Positions 32,622 through 44,350 of a stretch of 64,000 nt of DNA are shown piece after piece. Location: the NCBI GenBank assembly GCA_015680685.1, contig MNCI01023425.1:566165-630164 (forward strand). The letters run 5' to 3'. Under the pieces are notes generated by a model, which saw nothing but the letters and a program-made list of their open reading frames with translations, was not told where the DNA came from and ran no database searches. A program made the position numbers and the translations under genes. Numbering within the stretch: the first letter of the stretch is position 1; each line of letters opens with the position of its first letter. The stretch is from Gnetum montanum. Taxonomy: Eukaryota > Streptophyta > Gnetopsida > Gnetales > Gnetaceae.

Positions 32622-33418
32622 TGATGAGTCATCATTTGGGTGACCACGATATCGCATACATGATATCACAACCTATCTCCTCATCTATAAATAAGAGGTA
32701 GATAGACGAGTTTTAGAAAAAAAAATTTAGTTCCTTACCCAAACTCTTGCAATTTTTCCTTCTTAGAGTTAGAATTATTTCCCAGTGTATGCCCATAGTG
32801 TGGTGAATGTAATTGTATGGAATCCTTTATTCGAGTGTGATCTACTTGGACATGCACATGACTAGAAATAAAGATCGAGATTACTTCATGATTACAACAT
32901 TCACTTAGATTAATCATTTAATTAATTTTTATTTACTGCTTTCCTAGTTAGTCTCTCTCTCACCCTTAAACTCATGTTAAAACGCAGAATGAGTACGACT
33001 TGATTACGAGCATTTAAGTGTGACTACTTGGTAACCCAGTAGCATACCTAGGATCTACGCTTGGTAATCCCAGTTTTAGTCATGCACAAAGTCCAAGATC
33101 TATGTAGATAATCATGGAACAGATGCTCATCACACTTAGGCTAGTTTAGATTCTCTTACCCTCTATCTCCTAGCTTAGTTAATATTACTTTCCATCACCT
33201 TCAGGAGTAGCATTAGATTAGAAACCCATCATAAACCTCATTCTAGACTAAACCATACATGAAAGAGCTAATGCTAGTCCAGGTGGGAAGACAACGAACT
33301 GCAACCTAAGGCTAACTATCTAGATGCCACAACTAGTCTGTCTACGGAGTTCGACCGGATCATGTGTGTAATGCTCGTATTCGTATGGTTGAGTGTAGGG
33401 GTATCTCATCACTTATCA
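32622..33418 (+). repeat. 3' LTR of family A copy 2
   Basis: This complete LTR has 797 bases, from TGATGAGTCATC to CACTTATCA. The U3 holds GATATC at 32648-32653 and 32662-32667 and the TATA box CTATAAATA at 32685-32693. The remainder matches the inverted LTRs of copies 1 and 3 to the last bases. Confidence 0.85.
32648..32693 (+). promoter_or_regulatory. U3 promoter of family A LTR
   Basis: Two GATATC palindromes separated by 8 bases (GCATACAT) are followed 17 bases later by CTATAAATAAGAGG. The same order, inverted, is seen in the LTRs ending at 20327 and 49481 and in the internal module before ORF2. Confidence 0.6.
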
Positions 33419-34215
33419 CTAGTTTAGGACCTTAGTAGGTCATGGGTTATGCCAATTTAAGGTCATGGTAGGCCTAATGTTTTTTCCCAGTTTTAGGCCA
33501 TAGTGGGCCTTATGTTTCTTTGTAGAAGAAAACATACTTATTTTTTTTATTTGTATTTGAAAGGATTTTTATGGATTTTCTAGTTTTAGAGTTTTTATGT
33601 TTATTATGCTAAAATAAAAAAAGGTGTTAATAAGATTTTAATAAGTAAAAATAAAAATAAGAATAAACTTTGACTATAGACAAATTAAGATTTAACACTA
33701 GGTAAAGCAAAATGGTGCATAACAGTATAATGTAAACTAAGCTAAAGGCTATAAGTACATATGGCTACATGGTTACAAGTGCATAGGGTAGGAGGATCAG
33801 GGGTACACATTACTTGTGCAAATGTTTCCTAATATTTGAGAGATTAGGAAATGTGTATTGTCTATTTTGCACAAGTTTATATTTCCCATCATCTTCATTA
33901 ATGAATTTAAAGGGGAGCTCTCCTTATAGCACATTCATGGGTTTATCATTGTTGTTTTTGGCCTTCTTCACTCCATCGAGTTACTTGGCTTTCTAGCTAG
34001 CAGTTTCTTCCTAAAACTTCACTTTAGACCCCTACTCTATATATACATTGTTAACTACTAGGGCGACCACATTGTCACCATGAATGATAATTTCACCTCC
34101 CTCATAAGGTAGGTTAATTTCTTGGTGGATGGAAAAAGACACAACTCATAATTAAGCTAGACAAGGCCTTCCCAAGATAAGGTTGACTCTTTGTGTTTCC
34201 TTTACCACCAAGAAA
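33419..34215. other. Spacer right of copy 2, no gene
   Basis: It opens with three more copies of the phrase family CTAGTTTAGG...TAGGTCATGG seen left of copy 2, then becomes AT-rich. From about 33900 toward 34215 it merges with the C-terminal side of the protease region on the minus strand. No intact frame was found. Confidence 0.4.
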
Positions 34216-34900
34216 TTAGTAATTGTGGGGAATTTCTTCCTCTTCACAAAGTCCAAAGAGATAGGTCCCTTGATTACAACTATTGAGAGTTGAGGTTGAT
34301 GTATGTTGTATATGTTTAGTTAGGCCTAAATGCTTAATGATGATATAGGGTATCACATTCATTACAGCTCCATCATCCACATGCACTCTATGGACTTTAT
34401 ATTGTCCAATCCTTATCATTATAAACAAAGATACCTTGGTTACTTCGCTATCTTAGTGGCTAGTTTTGATTTTTTTGTTGTGAAACACTAAGGATGTTGA
34501 CATCACTTTTTTCCTAGGTGAAGAAGAGACCATCACTGCATCAATGGATTCCTCATTAATGGGGATATCCTTGCTAACAAGAATTAAGGTCACCATTTTG
34601 ACTAGTGCCTCGCAATATGTAATGAAATTCATGCCCAAGGCACACAATCTAAGGGTTGTATTTTTTATTTTAACAACTTTTTAACCTATTTAATCACATG
34701 TAGGAAGTCTTTGTTCGTGGCCATCAACTTATTGCCCCTATTATTCTTAACTTCCTTCATGCATCCTAAGATACAGACTTCATGTTTTAGTTGTGATGGC
34801 TTGGCCTCTTTTCCCTTTCCTTGGGGCTTAGGGTCCTCTTATGGTTCACTTGTTGAAGCAACCTAGGTTGTAGGGGTCATGGGTATAGATATGATGGGAG
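34216..34900 (-). pseudogene. Tat-like gypsy protease region relic
   Basis: Minus-strand frames read SKDIPINEESIDAVMVSS and SLVFHNKKIKTSH (34647-34453), then IRIGQYKVHRVHVDDGAVMN and VIPYIIIKHLGL (34428-34290). This is the plant gypsy aspartic protease pattern V.RVLVD.GSAVNVLP...LK.LGL, with DDGA in place of the catalytic D(T/S)G. The direction matches the RT-RNase H-integrase relic at 26090-22640, from which it is separated by the spacer and family A copy 2. It is probably the same old Tat-like element. Confidence 0.65.
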
Positions 34901-34945
34901 TGGACATTAGCAAGCCCACTTCCTTCCATGCCTTGGATTGCTTAT

Positions 34946-35516
34946 TGTGACATCCCATCCCCAAATTTCATGGAAAATGTCAAATATCCAATATATTAGA
35001 CATTATGCATACAAAAAAAATATACAATATACAAAATATATGTGATATTTGACATTATGTATAAAGCAAATAATAGGAAAAATGAAAAAAGAAAAAGAAA
35101 ATAATACTTCATTGATATGGAATAGTGTATCCAAATTTTTCTTTGAGTGTTCCTTAGGATTTTATTCTTTTTACTTCTATCCCTTAGAGGCAATCCAACA
35201 CTACCACCATGGTTAGATGTACAACTGGCTAGAAGGAATGGCTAGTCCACTTCCTGTCCCACTTCACTTAGCTCTCATGACTTTCCTGTACTGGCTCTGA
35301 CACTCCATGTTGGCATGACCTCTAACCCTACATATAAATACCTTAGGTCAAACTCCCAAAGGTTACCTTAAGAGACACGTCCATTAATACAACATGCCCT
35401 TTCAAGTCTTAATTACAACTACCCTTTTGGGTTTTGTTACAATAATAATAACACTTATGATGAAGAGACACCATCTTTGTTATGGAGTAGCATCATTTGG
35501 AAATGGGAACATGACA
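34946..35516. repeat. LTR of family B, copy 3
   Basis: It has 571 bases, from TGTGACATCCCATCCCC to GGGAACATGACA. The plus strand has CATATAAATACC at about 35332, a possible TATA box. However, the minus strand just outside the right end reads AAGGAGGGTAGAT, like a polypurine tract, which would imply the opposite orientation. The 5-bp flanks (CTTAT and ATCTA) differ. Confidence 0.7.
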
Positions 35517-35984
35517 ATCTACCCTCCTTAGGTTTAATTTGTCCTTGATCAAGTCCATGTTCATTATCTTTGTCCAACTCCAATACTTCTTTCATGATCC
35601 TATGCTCTAGTAATTTGATTCTTCCTTTCAGCTTGAAGTTGTTTCTTACTTATTCTGCAAATAAAATATATGTGAGAAAAATATATGGAAAATTAAATAT
35701 TACTTTATTATTATTTACATTATTTTCTAATACAATGATAAGAGATAAATTAAAGATCTACCAACCACCAATCACTAGTCTACCTAGGATCACATAAGGT
35801 GCAACTCAAATTTGGTTATCCAGGTGAAGGCAAGGAAAATTCATTATTTCCACCTTTCATTACCTTAGATATTTTTCTTATCTAATTAAAGTATAAATTA
35901 AAAAATGAATAAAATAATAAGATCATCAATAAAAGTAAGGGTGAGATACTTCATAATCCTAATGAACCTGATGAACTAATGGAA

Positions 35985-36890
35985 GTAATTGTAATTTTGC
36001 CATAAGTAATATGTGATTAGATGATCTTGTTCAAGATGATATGGCTTGATCTTGATTCCTTTCAACTTTTTTTTAGAAATTAACTCTAGTAACTTAATAA
36101 CTTTGAAGAATTAGACATTATACCAAATATAATCTAGGATCTCAATGAAGTATGTTGTTGATCCATCCTCATTAATCATTGGTAAACTATGGTTCTTGAT
36201 TTGTATTATCTATCAACATCATTTGTTCCTGAATTCTAAAATTTGATTTATCTACTAGAGATTCAAAGTAAGTAGAATATAAACTAGGTAATGAAATTGC
36301 ATGCTAAATTGAAGGGAAAATCTTCTTCAAACCAAGTTCATCTTGTAAATATTCCTTTACAAATCCATATGTTAAGAGTTGATAAATACTATTTCCAACT
36401 TTTGCATTGAAGTCTCCACAAAGAATAAATGGAACTGGATCAGTATAACTTAGGAATAACATATTCTTCAAAATTTATTCTATTTTCTTAATAAAATATG
36501 CTTCTTAACATAGTCTAACATTTGAACATGTTGATCTGGTAATTAAATGTATTTACCATGCATACATGTCTTCCTAATAAGTGGATTTTTAGAATCAATG
36601 CCAAAGCTATGCGAATTTTGCAATATGCTAATTTGTATGGCTCAAAAGAAGAACTCTCATATGAATCTTTTTGCTAATAAATACCTCTATCTAAATCTGG
36701 TTGGAATTGATATAGAAACTCCCATTGTAAGAATTCTTATAGGCATAAAACATTAGCATCCAAATATTGTAAGTCTGCTAAAACTCATGGGTATTAATAT
36801 TCATGCTAATCCAAAGTCCATAGTGGACATAACAGATGTTGTTTCTCACTTTATAAGGATCTTGCAAGCATGTTGTATGTTGCAAATTTC
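35985..36890 (-). pseudogene. CCR4-type deadenylase (EEP nuclease) relic
   Basis: Minus-strand translation in shifting frames gives: FATYNMLA (36890-36863); LCPLWTLDW; a LADLQYLDANVLCL.E segment near 36740, corresponding to CLQE of EEP nucleases; FQPDLD; DPVPFILCGDFNAKVGNSIY (36440-36390), the GDFN catalytic motif; LDYIWY; and TRSSNHILLMAKL (36025-35990), corresponding to the final SSDH motif with Asp to Asn. The order and the CPxWxLxW and GDFN motifs fit plant CCR4-like deadenylases, which shorten mRNA poly(A) tails in the CCR4-NOT complex. The whole domain fits in about 0.9 kb with no room for large introns, suggesting a processed copy. Many stops and frameshifts, including one at the CLQE Gln (TAA), make it a pseudogene. 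Confidence 0.6.
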
Positions 36891-37937
36891 ATTCTCATTT
36901 TTGGATTCTTATTTGGATCATTTCTCTTCATATCTATCATCCACCTAGTTGAAACAATATTTTAAGTCGCCATGTTGTTTTTCCATATGATTTAATTGCA
37001 AGAGGAATTGATATACATCTTCTTGATCATTGAAGACCATTATGTTTCACCAATTGATTCTTCAACTAATACATCAACTAATTCATTGACTAATAATTAA
37101 CTGATGCTAATATAGGAACTGATTCTCCAGCTAATTTAACAACATTACCTAATTTTATAATTATATTATTTAATTTTAGTAATATTTAATAGAATCATAT
37201 AATTTTAGTAATATGTTACTATATTATCTAATTCTTAAAGGCCTTTCTATTCCCCTTAAGAACATCGAATCTAGTAGTATAATTAATGGCATGCCATTGA
37301 GATCTTATGACTATCTATAAGGGTTATGCACTAAATCTTAAAGCCCAAAAGGTTGAATTTATGATATCATCAACTTATTGGGTGCCTAGATGATAAATCT
37401 AACATCACCATTAAGTTTAGATTGGTGAAAAATATTAGGAATGACTATTCATATGTTGAAAAAGAACATCGTATGCTCGAGTTACGCTAAAATTAAACTT
37501 TGAGGGTCTTTAGGCACTATATTGGGCAAAGGATAAAATCTAATTTTTAGGATTACCTAGGAAGAATCTAACTTCACCATTGTATTTGGAAGGTTGAAAA
37601 CTATAGGAAACAACCTTTTGTTAATCAGAAAATGCTTCTAAAATCAAATGTTATGGATTCTAAGGTTGAAGTCCTTTAGTGAAAAGAACGAAACTTCCCA
37701 AGAGATCATCCATTACCATTCTACTTTAGAATGAGCGTGCTTGATTACAAAATTCTTATATTCTTGTTATTACCGAGCTACCAAAATCAAATTCAAAATT
37801 ATTTTTGTATGTTCTTAATTTAAATTCATGGTTTGAAAATGAAATTTTGAATATTTCTTTAATAATGGAAATTTCAATTTTTCTGTTGGTTGATGGCAAT
37901 TTAAAATTTTTCTTCATGTTGTGGCAAATTTGCTATT
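36891..37937. other. No gene recognised
   Basis: AT-rich sequence with short internal repetitions such as 'attttagtaatat' near 37150-37220. No motif or repeat-family match was found in this window. Confidence 0.4.
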
Positions 37938-39260
37938 TCATAAAAATGGTAGTAATGGCCATGGTGGTGCATAGGTAGTGGCCTGGGTGGCTACTGGGCA
38001 ACATCTACAACTAGACATGATGATGACACGCACAACAACTAGGTAGTAAGATGGCAAGATGGTTTGCATAGTGATGGTGATGAGAGGTTGGCCCATTTTG
38101 GATGTCACAATCATTTTTAAGGCCTCTTTGTAACCTACATGGCTTATTTTGGGGTCCACATGGCCATCCACTAGGCCTATGTGGCCCTTCCTTGAACCTG
38201 CACTACCCTACTTAGGGCCATGCAACCCATGACTAGGGTCACACAACCCATCTCTAGGCTCATGCGGCCCATCATTGGCCATGTGCAACTCATCTCTAGG
38301 CTTGTGCAGCCCATCAATGGATGAGTGTAGCCCATCTTTGGGCTTTCATAGTCCTTCCCATGCATGTGCGATTGGTTCATGCTATTGAATAGGGCTAACC
38401 ATGGTACATCGAGCTGAAAGAGGAGATGATTGGTAGTGCCATGAGAGACAATGATTAGTGGTAGGAAAGGAAATGATATGTGACATTGAGCTCACTTGAT
38501 TACAATGCCAAGCCATCAAGAATTTGCAAGTAAGGAAATGATTAGGGATATGGAAGGCATTGATGTGCAACATGGAGGAAGATGATTGGTGGCATTAAAG
38601 GCAATGATTGCAGCATGAGAAATGATGATTGATGACATGGAAGGTGATGATTTATAGCTTAGGATGCAATGATCTACTGCATGGCAGGTGATGATCTACG
38701 GTATGTGAGTTGATGATCCACACTAGTGGAGGTTGTTGAAGGTTTCATGATGCATGATGGTTGCATTTGTATCATTCCATGTGGCCTACATGAGGGGTTT
38801 TGCAAGGACAAATGTGGCTCATGGATGGACCTACATGGCCTATGTAGCAGCCAACATGGCCCTTGACAGTGCCTACATGCTCCATGCTAGGGTTGGACAA
38901 GAAGGATCAGGCACTATTTATTTGCTACTATAGCCCATTTTTGGTGCTAGTGGTGAATGGCATCTAAGGTGTAGTGGGAGTGATGTGGTAGCAAAACTAC
39001 AAGCAATGGTAGAGGGCATAGGAAGTAAGGGTTTTGGTTTTGGTACCAAATTTTGGTGGCTAGTGTAGCAGCTGAGGATGGTGAGACATGGAGGTAGGTA
39101 GTAATGTAGTAGGAGTGACGACAATAAGGTGACAAGTGATAGAGTGGTGCAATGCCTAGCAAGTAGTGTGGCCACTACTGGTAAGCCCATGCTAGTAGGT
39201 AGGCTATGGTAACTGTTGTTGATAGGCCAAGGCAACATAGAGTGGCCATAGGTCCTAACC
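37938..39260. repeat. GC-richer degenerate minisatellite tract
   Basis: The composition changes sharply. About 38165-38370 contains roughly 30-base degenerate units with GCAACCCATCTCTAGGCT-like cores, producing the Met/Gly/Cys-rich minus frame at 38177-38380. About 38420-38735 contains a second unit of about 30 bases built on GATGATTGGTGGCATG. Further right are clusters of 'cctacatggcc' and GGTGGTAG-like words. Several minus-strand frames here (37938, 38382, 38918, 38947) are repetitive translations and are not accepted as genes. The origin is unknown. Confidence 0.55.
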
Positions 39261-40052
39261 CTAGGGTTAGGGCCAAGGCTGCCAAGAAAAAGTTTTTCTT
39301 TTTTCTATTTTTGATTTTATTTATTTTATATTTAAATTTATTAATATATTACTTAGTTCTTAATTTTAATTTTTTTTATATTTAAAATGGATTTTTAAAG
39401 TCGAGGATTCAAGGTTTGAACCCATGACCTCCTACTTAAAAATTTCTTTTTTCTTTCTTAAATAATAATTTAATAATTTAATATTATTTAATGTATGCAA
39501 AACAAAAAACTTTAAACATCAATATCTCCCAAACTATAAGTTTGACTGAGATGAAATTTGTACTAGTTGGAATCATCTTAACAAGTACTACGAGTTTGAT
39601 ATAGTCTTAGGATTCAAAAATGAATTTGATTTTTTAAGAATTAAAAAGACCAAACTAGCCTATTTTTTTGAAGTGACATTTCTAAGTTGACATATGATAA
39701 CTTAAAATTTTCTAGATTAGTTGGATAGTGAATTTTAACAAAATAGGATCAATTCAAGTCATGGTTACTTTCATAAAAGAATTTTAACAATGATCCTAAT
39801 AAATTAATAATTATAGTATTAAGATGGGTAAGATTACCTAGACCAATGTATTATCTTACCAACATCTCTTGTAATTGATGAATCTTAATGAGGCATGATT
39901 AGATCTTTGTTAGTAAATGATATCCATGAATGAATTTTGTTGGTTGGTTGTCCATGATTCTTCCTAATTTATGACTCTTTGGTTCATCATCAAGTTATAG
40001 TAAATCCATGGTTCTGAATGTCCCTTGGGTCGTGGTTTTCTTTTATACAAAT
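39261..40052. other. AT-rich intergenic sequence, no gene
   Basis: A phrase 'caaggtttgaacccatgacc' near 39409 is a common low-information element in plant repeats, not a tRNA. Nothing else was identified. Confidence 0.4.
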
Positions 40053-40625
40053 TATGACATCCCATCCCCAGATGTCATGGCAAATGTCGAATATATGATA
40101 TATTAGACATTATGAGTACAAAGAGAATATACCAAATGTGAAATATATGTGATTTTTGACATTATGTATAAAGAAAATAATAGGAGAAATGTAGAAAGTT
40201 AAAGAAAATGATGCTTTATTGATATGGAATAGCATATTTGAATTGTGCTCTGAGAGTGTTCCTTGCAGTTTTCTTCCTTTGTCATCTATCCCTTAGATGT
40301 AATTTAGCACTGCCACCATGGTTAGGCCTACAACTAACAAGAAGAAATGGCTAGTCCACTTCTTGTACCACTTTACCTGGCTCCCGTGACTTGCCTATAC
40401 CAGCTCTACTACTCCATGTTGGCACAAACTCTAACCTTAGGTATAAATGTCGTAGGTCAAACTTCCAAAGGTTACCTTAAAAGACATGTCCATTATTACA
40501 ACATGCCCTTTTAGGTCTTAATTACAATTGACCTTTTAGGTCTTGTTATGATAACAATAACACTTATTATGAAGAGACACCATCTTTTTTATATAGCAGC
40601 ATCATCTAGGATTAGGGACATGACA
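40053..40625. repeat. LTR of family B, copy 4
   Basis: It runs from TATGACATCCCATCCCC to GGGACATGACA. It aligns with copy 3 along its length, including GTATAAATGTCG (possible TATA) near 40441. Flanks CAAAT and CCCTA differ. It looks like a solo LTR; no internal region adjoins it. Confidence 0.7.
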
Positions 40626-42870
40626 CCCTACACCACCAACATTGCAGATATAGTGAGAAGTGTGGCAAGGTTCTATAGTTTCAGAAGTTTTGGAACATCT
40701 AGATTGTGGAGCTAATTGTGGCATCCAAAGGAACTAGTTTAAATAGAATCCAAATCCCCAACAAAGCAAAGCCCCTACTTCCTTAGGCATATCTTGTACA
40801 CATTATTTGAATCATCTTTATTTTTACCAAAATATAAAGTTTACAATCTTGTTTGTTGTGCAAGATAGAGCATAGTTATTTTTCCCTATTTTGTTCATTC
40901 ATTTTTAGATTTGCATTAAATTTTTACTTTATTGCCCCTATTGATATACTGTAAGTCCTTGGATGATCAACAAGACTATCTAGGATACCTTAGATTCCAT
41001 TTTTTTGCAGGCCCTCAGGATCTAGGGTCAAAGTTGTTCTACCCAGAATTTTTTATTTTCTAGTAACCAAAATTTTCAGGTATTATAGTTTTGTAGCTCT
41101 AGAAGAAGGATCTTTGTCCAAGTTCTACATTCAATCTTGTTGCCTAATTAAGAGTGTTTCTTGCAATCCAAAACCTTTAAAACCATCAAAGGATTTTTTC
41201 AAAATTTTCCAACATCTTTTTTTTTGTGCCAAACCAACACTACCATCCATAACCCTTGCCATGAAAACCCAATGTTAAGGTTGAGGTGATTTGGGCTTTT
41301 GGAAATTTTCACAGAAGTTGCTAGTAATTCCAAAGCCAGCATGGGTGTTTCATCCAAAATATTACCATCCTCTACTATAAAAAGTTTCCAACAAAGGCTA
41401 GCAATGTCACCCTACCAAAATCAAAACCTTTGAAAAATTAAGATTTTCACCTTGATTTTTGAACCAAAACCATACGAACTACCAAGGGTAAACCCTCCAA
41501 CACAATAGAGAGAGGTGTAAGATTTTTCATCTTATTCCCTTTCTTCTTCCTTTTCACCTCTAGCATGGGTATTGCAACCAAGCCTAGTGTGGTGGATGTT
41601 TAACACCAAATCATTGCTTTTTCTTGAGTAAAAGGGATATAGCTTCTTTCACAACCACTTGCACTATATTTCACAGTTGTAATATGTAACACCTTGATAG
41701 TCATACCTCTTTTGGCATTTTATAAATTTTCTCCTTGAATTTTTATTCTTGTTATCAATTAAACATTTTATTTAGTTAAACTTCAACATTATTAACGTGT
41801 TGTTCCAATAGTCAATAGTCTTATCATTCAACTTCATTGATACTAGAGCTAGCCAATAGGCCATAAGGATGTATGATTCTAAGGATCCTATTGTGGGTAA
41901 ATGTAGGTAACCCTTAAGGCTTAGGGGACAAAGCACTAAATTCTTGATCATAAATAAAGATAATTATAACTTTGTTTGTACCAAGATTCAAGATGACATG
42001 TTGACTCCAAGGATAGAAGTAGAAGCCAAGAGGAAGTATGAGCTTATCCATCATAATGGAAGGAATACATTCCTTCCCCATATGATAAGATACCCCTCAT
42101 AGAAACATATTCTTGCATCCTACTAAATTAATTAAGATGGATGAGGAGAATAGGAAGGCTAGCTCGGATGAGTAGTAGGAGGAAGTGGGTGAGTTTGGGG
42201 ATGAGTTTGAACATGAAAACCTCATAGGAGGGCTCTTTCAACAATCGATCCCCCAAGGCCATAGTGCCTACCTCAACCATCCTCACTGCTTCAATGGGAT
42301 AGATTCCCCAATCCTTAACCCCTCCCTACCCTACCATGTTTAGGCCAACACCCATTATCATAGCACACCAAACATAATCTATATCACAATCAACAACCTT
42401 CCATTTTTCCATGTCTTTCTCCAAAAATCCATGGTTTGTGTGGTCCTCGTCAATGGTTGTGACCACCACTAATTCATTCTCCATCCAAATGTGGCCCAAT
42501 GTGGAACCTCAAGTGATCCAAGGGTTACATATCCCTTTCATCCCATTTGTGCCCCAAATATTGGCACAAACCTCCTTTTCTTTGTTCAACCCACTTGCTA
42601 CTATGATGACCCAACCTCTCCCCTCAATGTTGCAACTTACTATGCAAAAGTAAGAAATTCTCTTAGAGCCCATCAGTTATTAAAAATACTGGTACAAAAT
42701 TTTTTTTACTTAGTTATTCATAACAAATATTAACTATTTTTTGAAATCTTAACTAGTTTTGCTATAATATTTTGTTAACAACATGGGCCAACTACAAAAA
42801 ATTTAATGATAAAAAATGTTAACAAAAGATTTTCCAATGAAGTTTAATATTTTTTGTATCTAGACATGCA
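40626..42870. other. Unassigned region with weak plus-strand frames
   Basis: Mostly anonymous. Between about 41860 and 42650 the plus strand shows overlapping broken frames (for example NKDNYNFVCTKIQDDMLTPR near 41950 and VTYPFHPICAPNIGTNLLFF near 42520). These could be an old retroelement ORF, but no family motif was recognised. Treated as unassigned. Confidence 0.3.
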
Positions 42871-42913
42871 ATAAAATAAAATAAAATAAAAATAAAAATA
42901 AAAAAATAAAAAA
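42871..42913. repeat. (AAAAT)n microsatellite
   Basis: Imperfect pentanucleotide run with unit ATAAA. Confidence 0.85.
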
Positions 42914-43377
42914 CAAAGTCTATCAAGCCTAAAAATGCATCAATATATTTTTTCTTTCCATTTAATTTGTTATTTTTGGTACATATTTGTTATTTTTTTT
43001 TTATATCAATGCTAGGAGTCTTAATGACCAAGTTGCTCAACTTTGGTGCAAAACCACACACAATCTTATTGTATTCGCAATGAATTCTAAAACCTCTTAA
43101 ATGCCAAATGCCAGAAATCTGAAAAAGGATGGTACCGTGGAAAGTGGGAAACCTTTCTAAGTTGTTGGAGCTTGGTTTTTATAGGATTTTGGCCATAAAT
43201 TTTGTAGCAAATTTCTGCCTAATTGCTAACAAATTATTGCCATGTACAAGTGTTGCAAGTTTCTAAATCTAGCATTGTTTCTATGTATAGTAAGTTTTGA
43301 TACCCCAAGGAACCAAAACCATTCTATTTACCAAAAATAGTAAACAAGAATTATACCAATGCTTGCTTCTTCCACGC

Positions 43378-44350
43378 AGGTTGGGCCTTCCAACAGCAAT
43401 TCTAAGCCTACAAAATCTACACTGGGGGTATAACATCGACATTGGGGTTATGACATTCATGCTGGGATATAACACCCACGTAAGACCACCGCTAAGGTTG
43501 GAATAATGCTAAAATGCTAGTGCTATGTTGGAGCAACTAGAGCAATGCTTGGGGTGTAGTAGCAACATTGGTGGATAAGAGTTATACCTCCAACACTAAG
43601 CTTAGGTGATGTTACATCCCCCCATACAAATGTTATACCCCTCAAAAAAACCATGAGCATTTTGTTAGTCCAAAAGGTAATTTTAACCCCCAAAGCCCAA
43701 ATATAGGCATGATATGACTTTTTTCAATTGGGAATTTTAGCTTTGATCACTTATGAGGCATTTTTCAATGCCAAAAGCTAACGTATGTGGAATTGCATCT
43801 CTTGGATTACAATCTTCACATTTTACAATGAAATTTTAGCCTCAATTTTCATGGATTGAGGGTTACAATGAAAAATAGTTACAAGATCAATTTTCCTAAT
43901 GGTGTTTCAATGAGATTCCATTTAACAATGTAGGAACTTAGGCTAGAATACAATGATAAATTCCAGTGTCCCCTACAGTCTCAACAAAGGTGATTATACC
44001 ATGAAATTGAAGTGGAAAAAATGATCATCACCCTCCTTCCCAAATGTGGTAAAGGAAATTTGTCCCATTTCATCAAACAACTTGAGATGAAGTAAATATA
44101 TTCTACCCAATTATATTAACATGATCTAAAATAGAGAAAATGCCATTTCTCCCACTTGGGATAAATTTATATTATTCCACCTTGAGTCATGGAATAAAAA
44201 AAGATGTGAACCAAAATGGAAAAAAATGGTCATTATCCTACTTACCAAATAGGTAAAACCAATTTTTTTTTTTGAACTTTATCAAATAACAAAGAAATGT
44301 TCATGTGGCAAAAATCCATCAATATTTTAAAATAAAATGGCTTATAATCA
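43378..44350. repeat. Repeat family C, copy 2
   Basis: 43378-43925 is a direct-orientation match to 21052-21620. 43985-44350 contains the 'aaaatggaaaaaaatgg' type sequence also found flanking family A copy 3. It is non-coding and its class is unknown. Confidence 0.6.

Larger units (their letters stand above)
27400..33418 (+). mobile_element. Family A LTR retrotransposon, copy 2, 5'-truncated
   Basis: This is a plus-strand copy that begins inside the gag tail at about 27400, without 5' LTR, primer site or gag core. It runs through the non-coding block, internal promoter-like module, ORF2 (29692-32457) and polypurine tract to a complete 3' LTR (32622-33418). It lies in the spacer between the protease and RT relics of the Tat-like element. 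Because the 5' end is missing, no target duplication can be read. Confidence 0.8.

Noticed and set aside
36363-36440. LINE endonuclease (GDFN motif)
   Set aside because: GDFN also occurs in LINE endonucleases, but the additional CPxWxLxW, LCLxE and SSNH landmarks in order favour CCR4-type nuclease. No LINE reverse transcriptase is nearby.
38177-38380. Met/Gly/Cys-rich minus-strand frame
   Set aside because: It is the translation of a degenerate tandem repeat; periodicity explains the openness.
39400-39450. tRNA-like phrase 'ggtttgaacccatgacc'
   Set aside because: It resembles a T-arm box but no cloverleaf or A-box partner is present; such phrases are common in plant repeats.
42411-42733. 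Overlapping 80-codon plus-strand frames
   Set aside because: The frames overlap in different registers, lack motifs and are not repeated elsewhere; too weak to call a gene.
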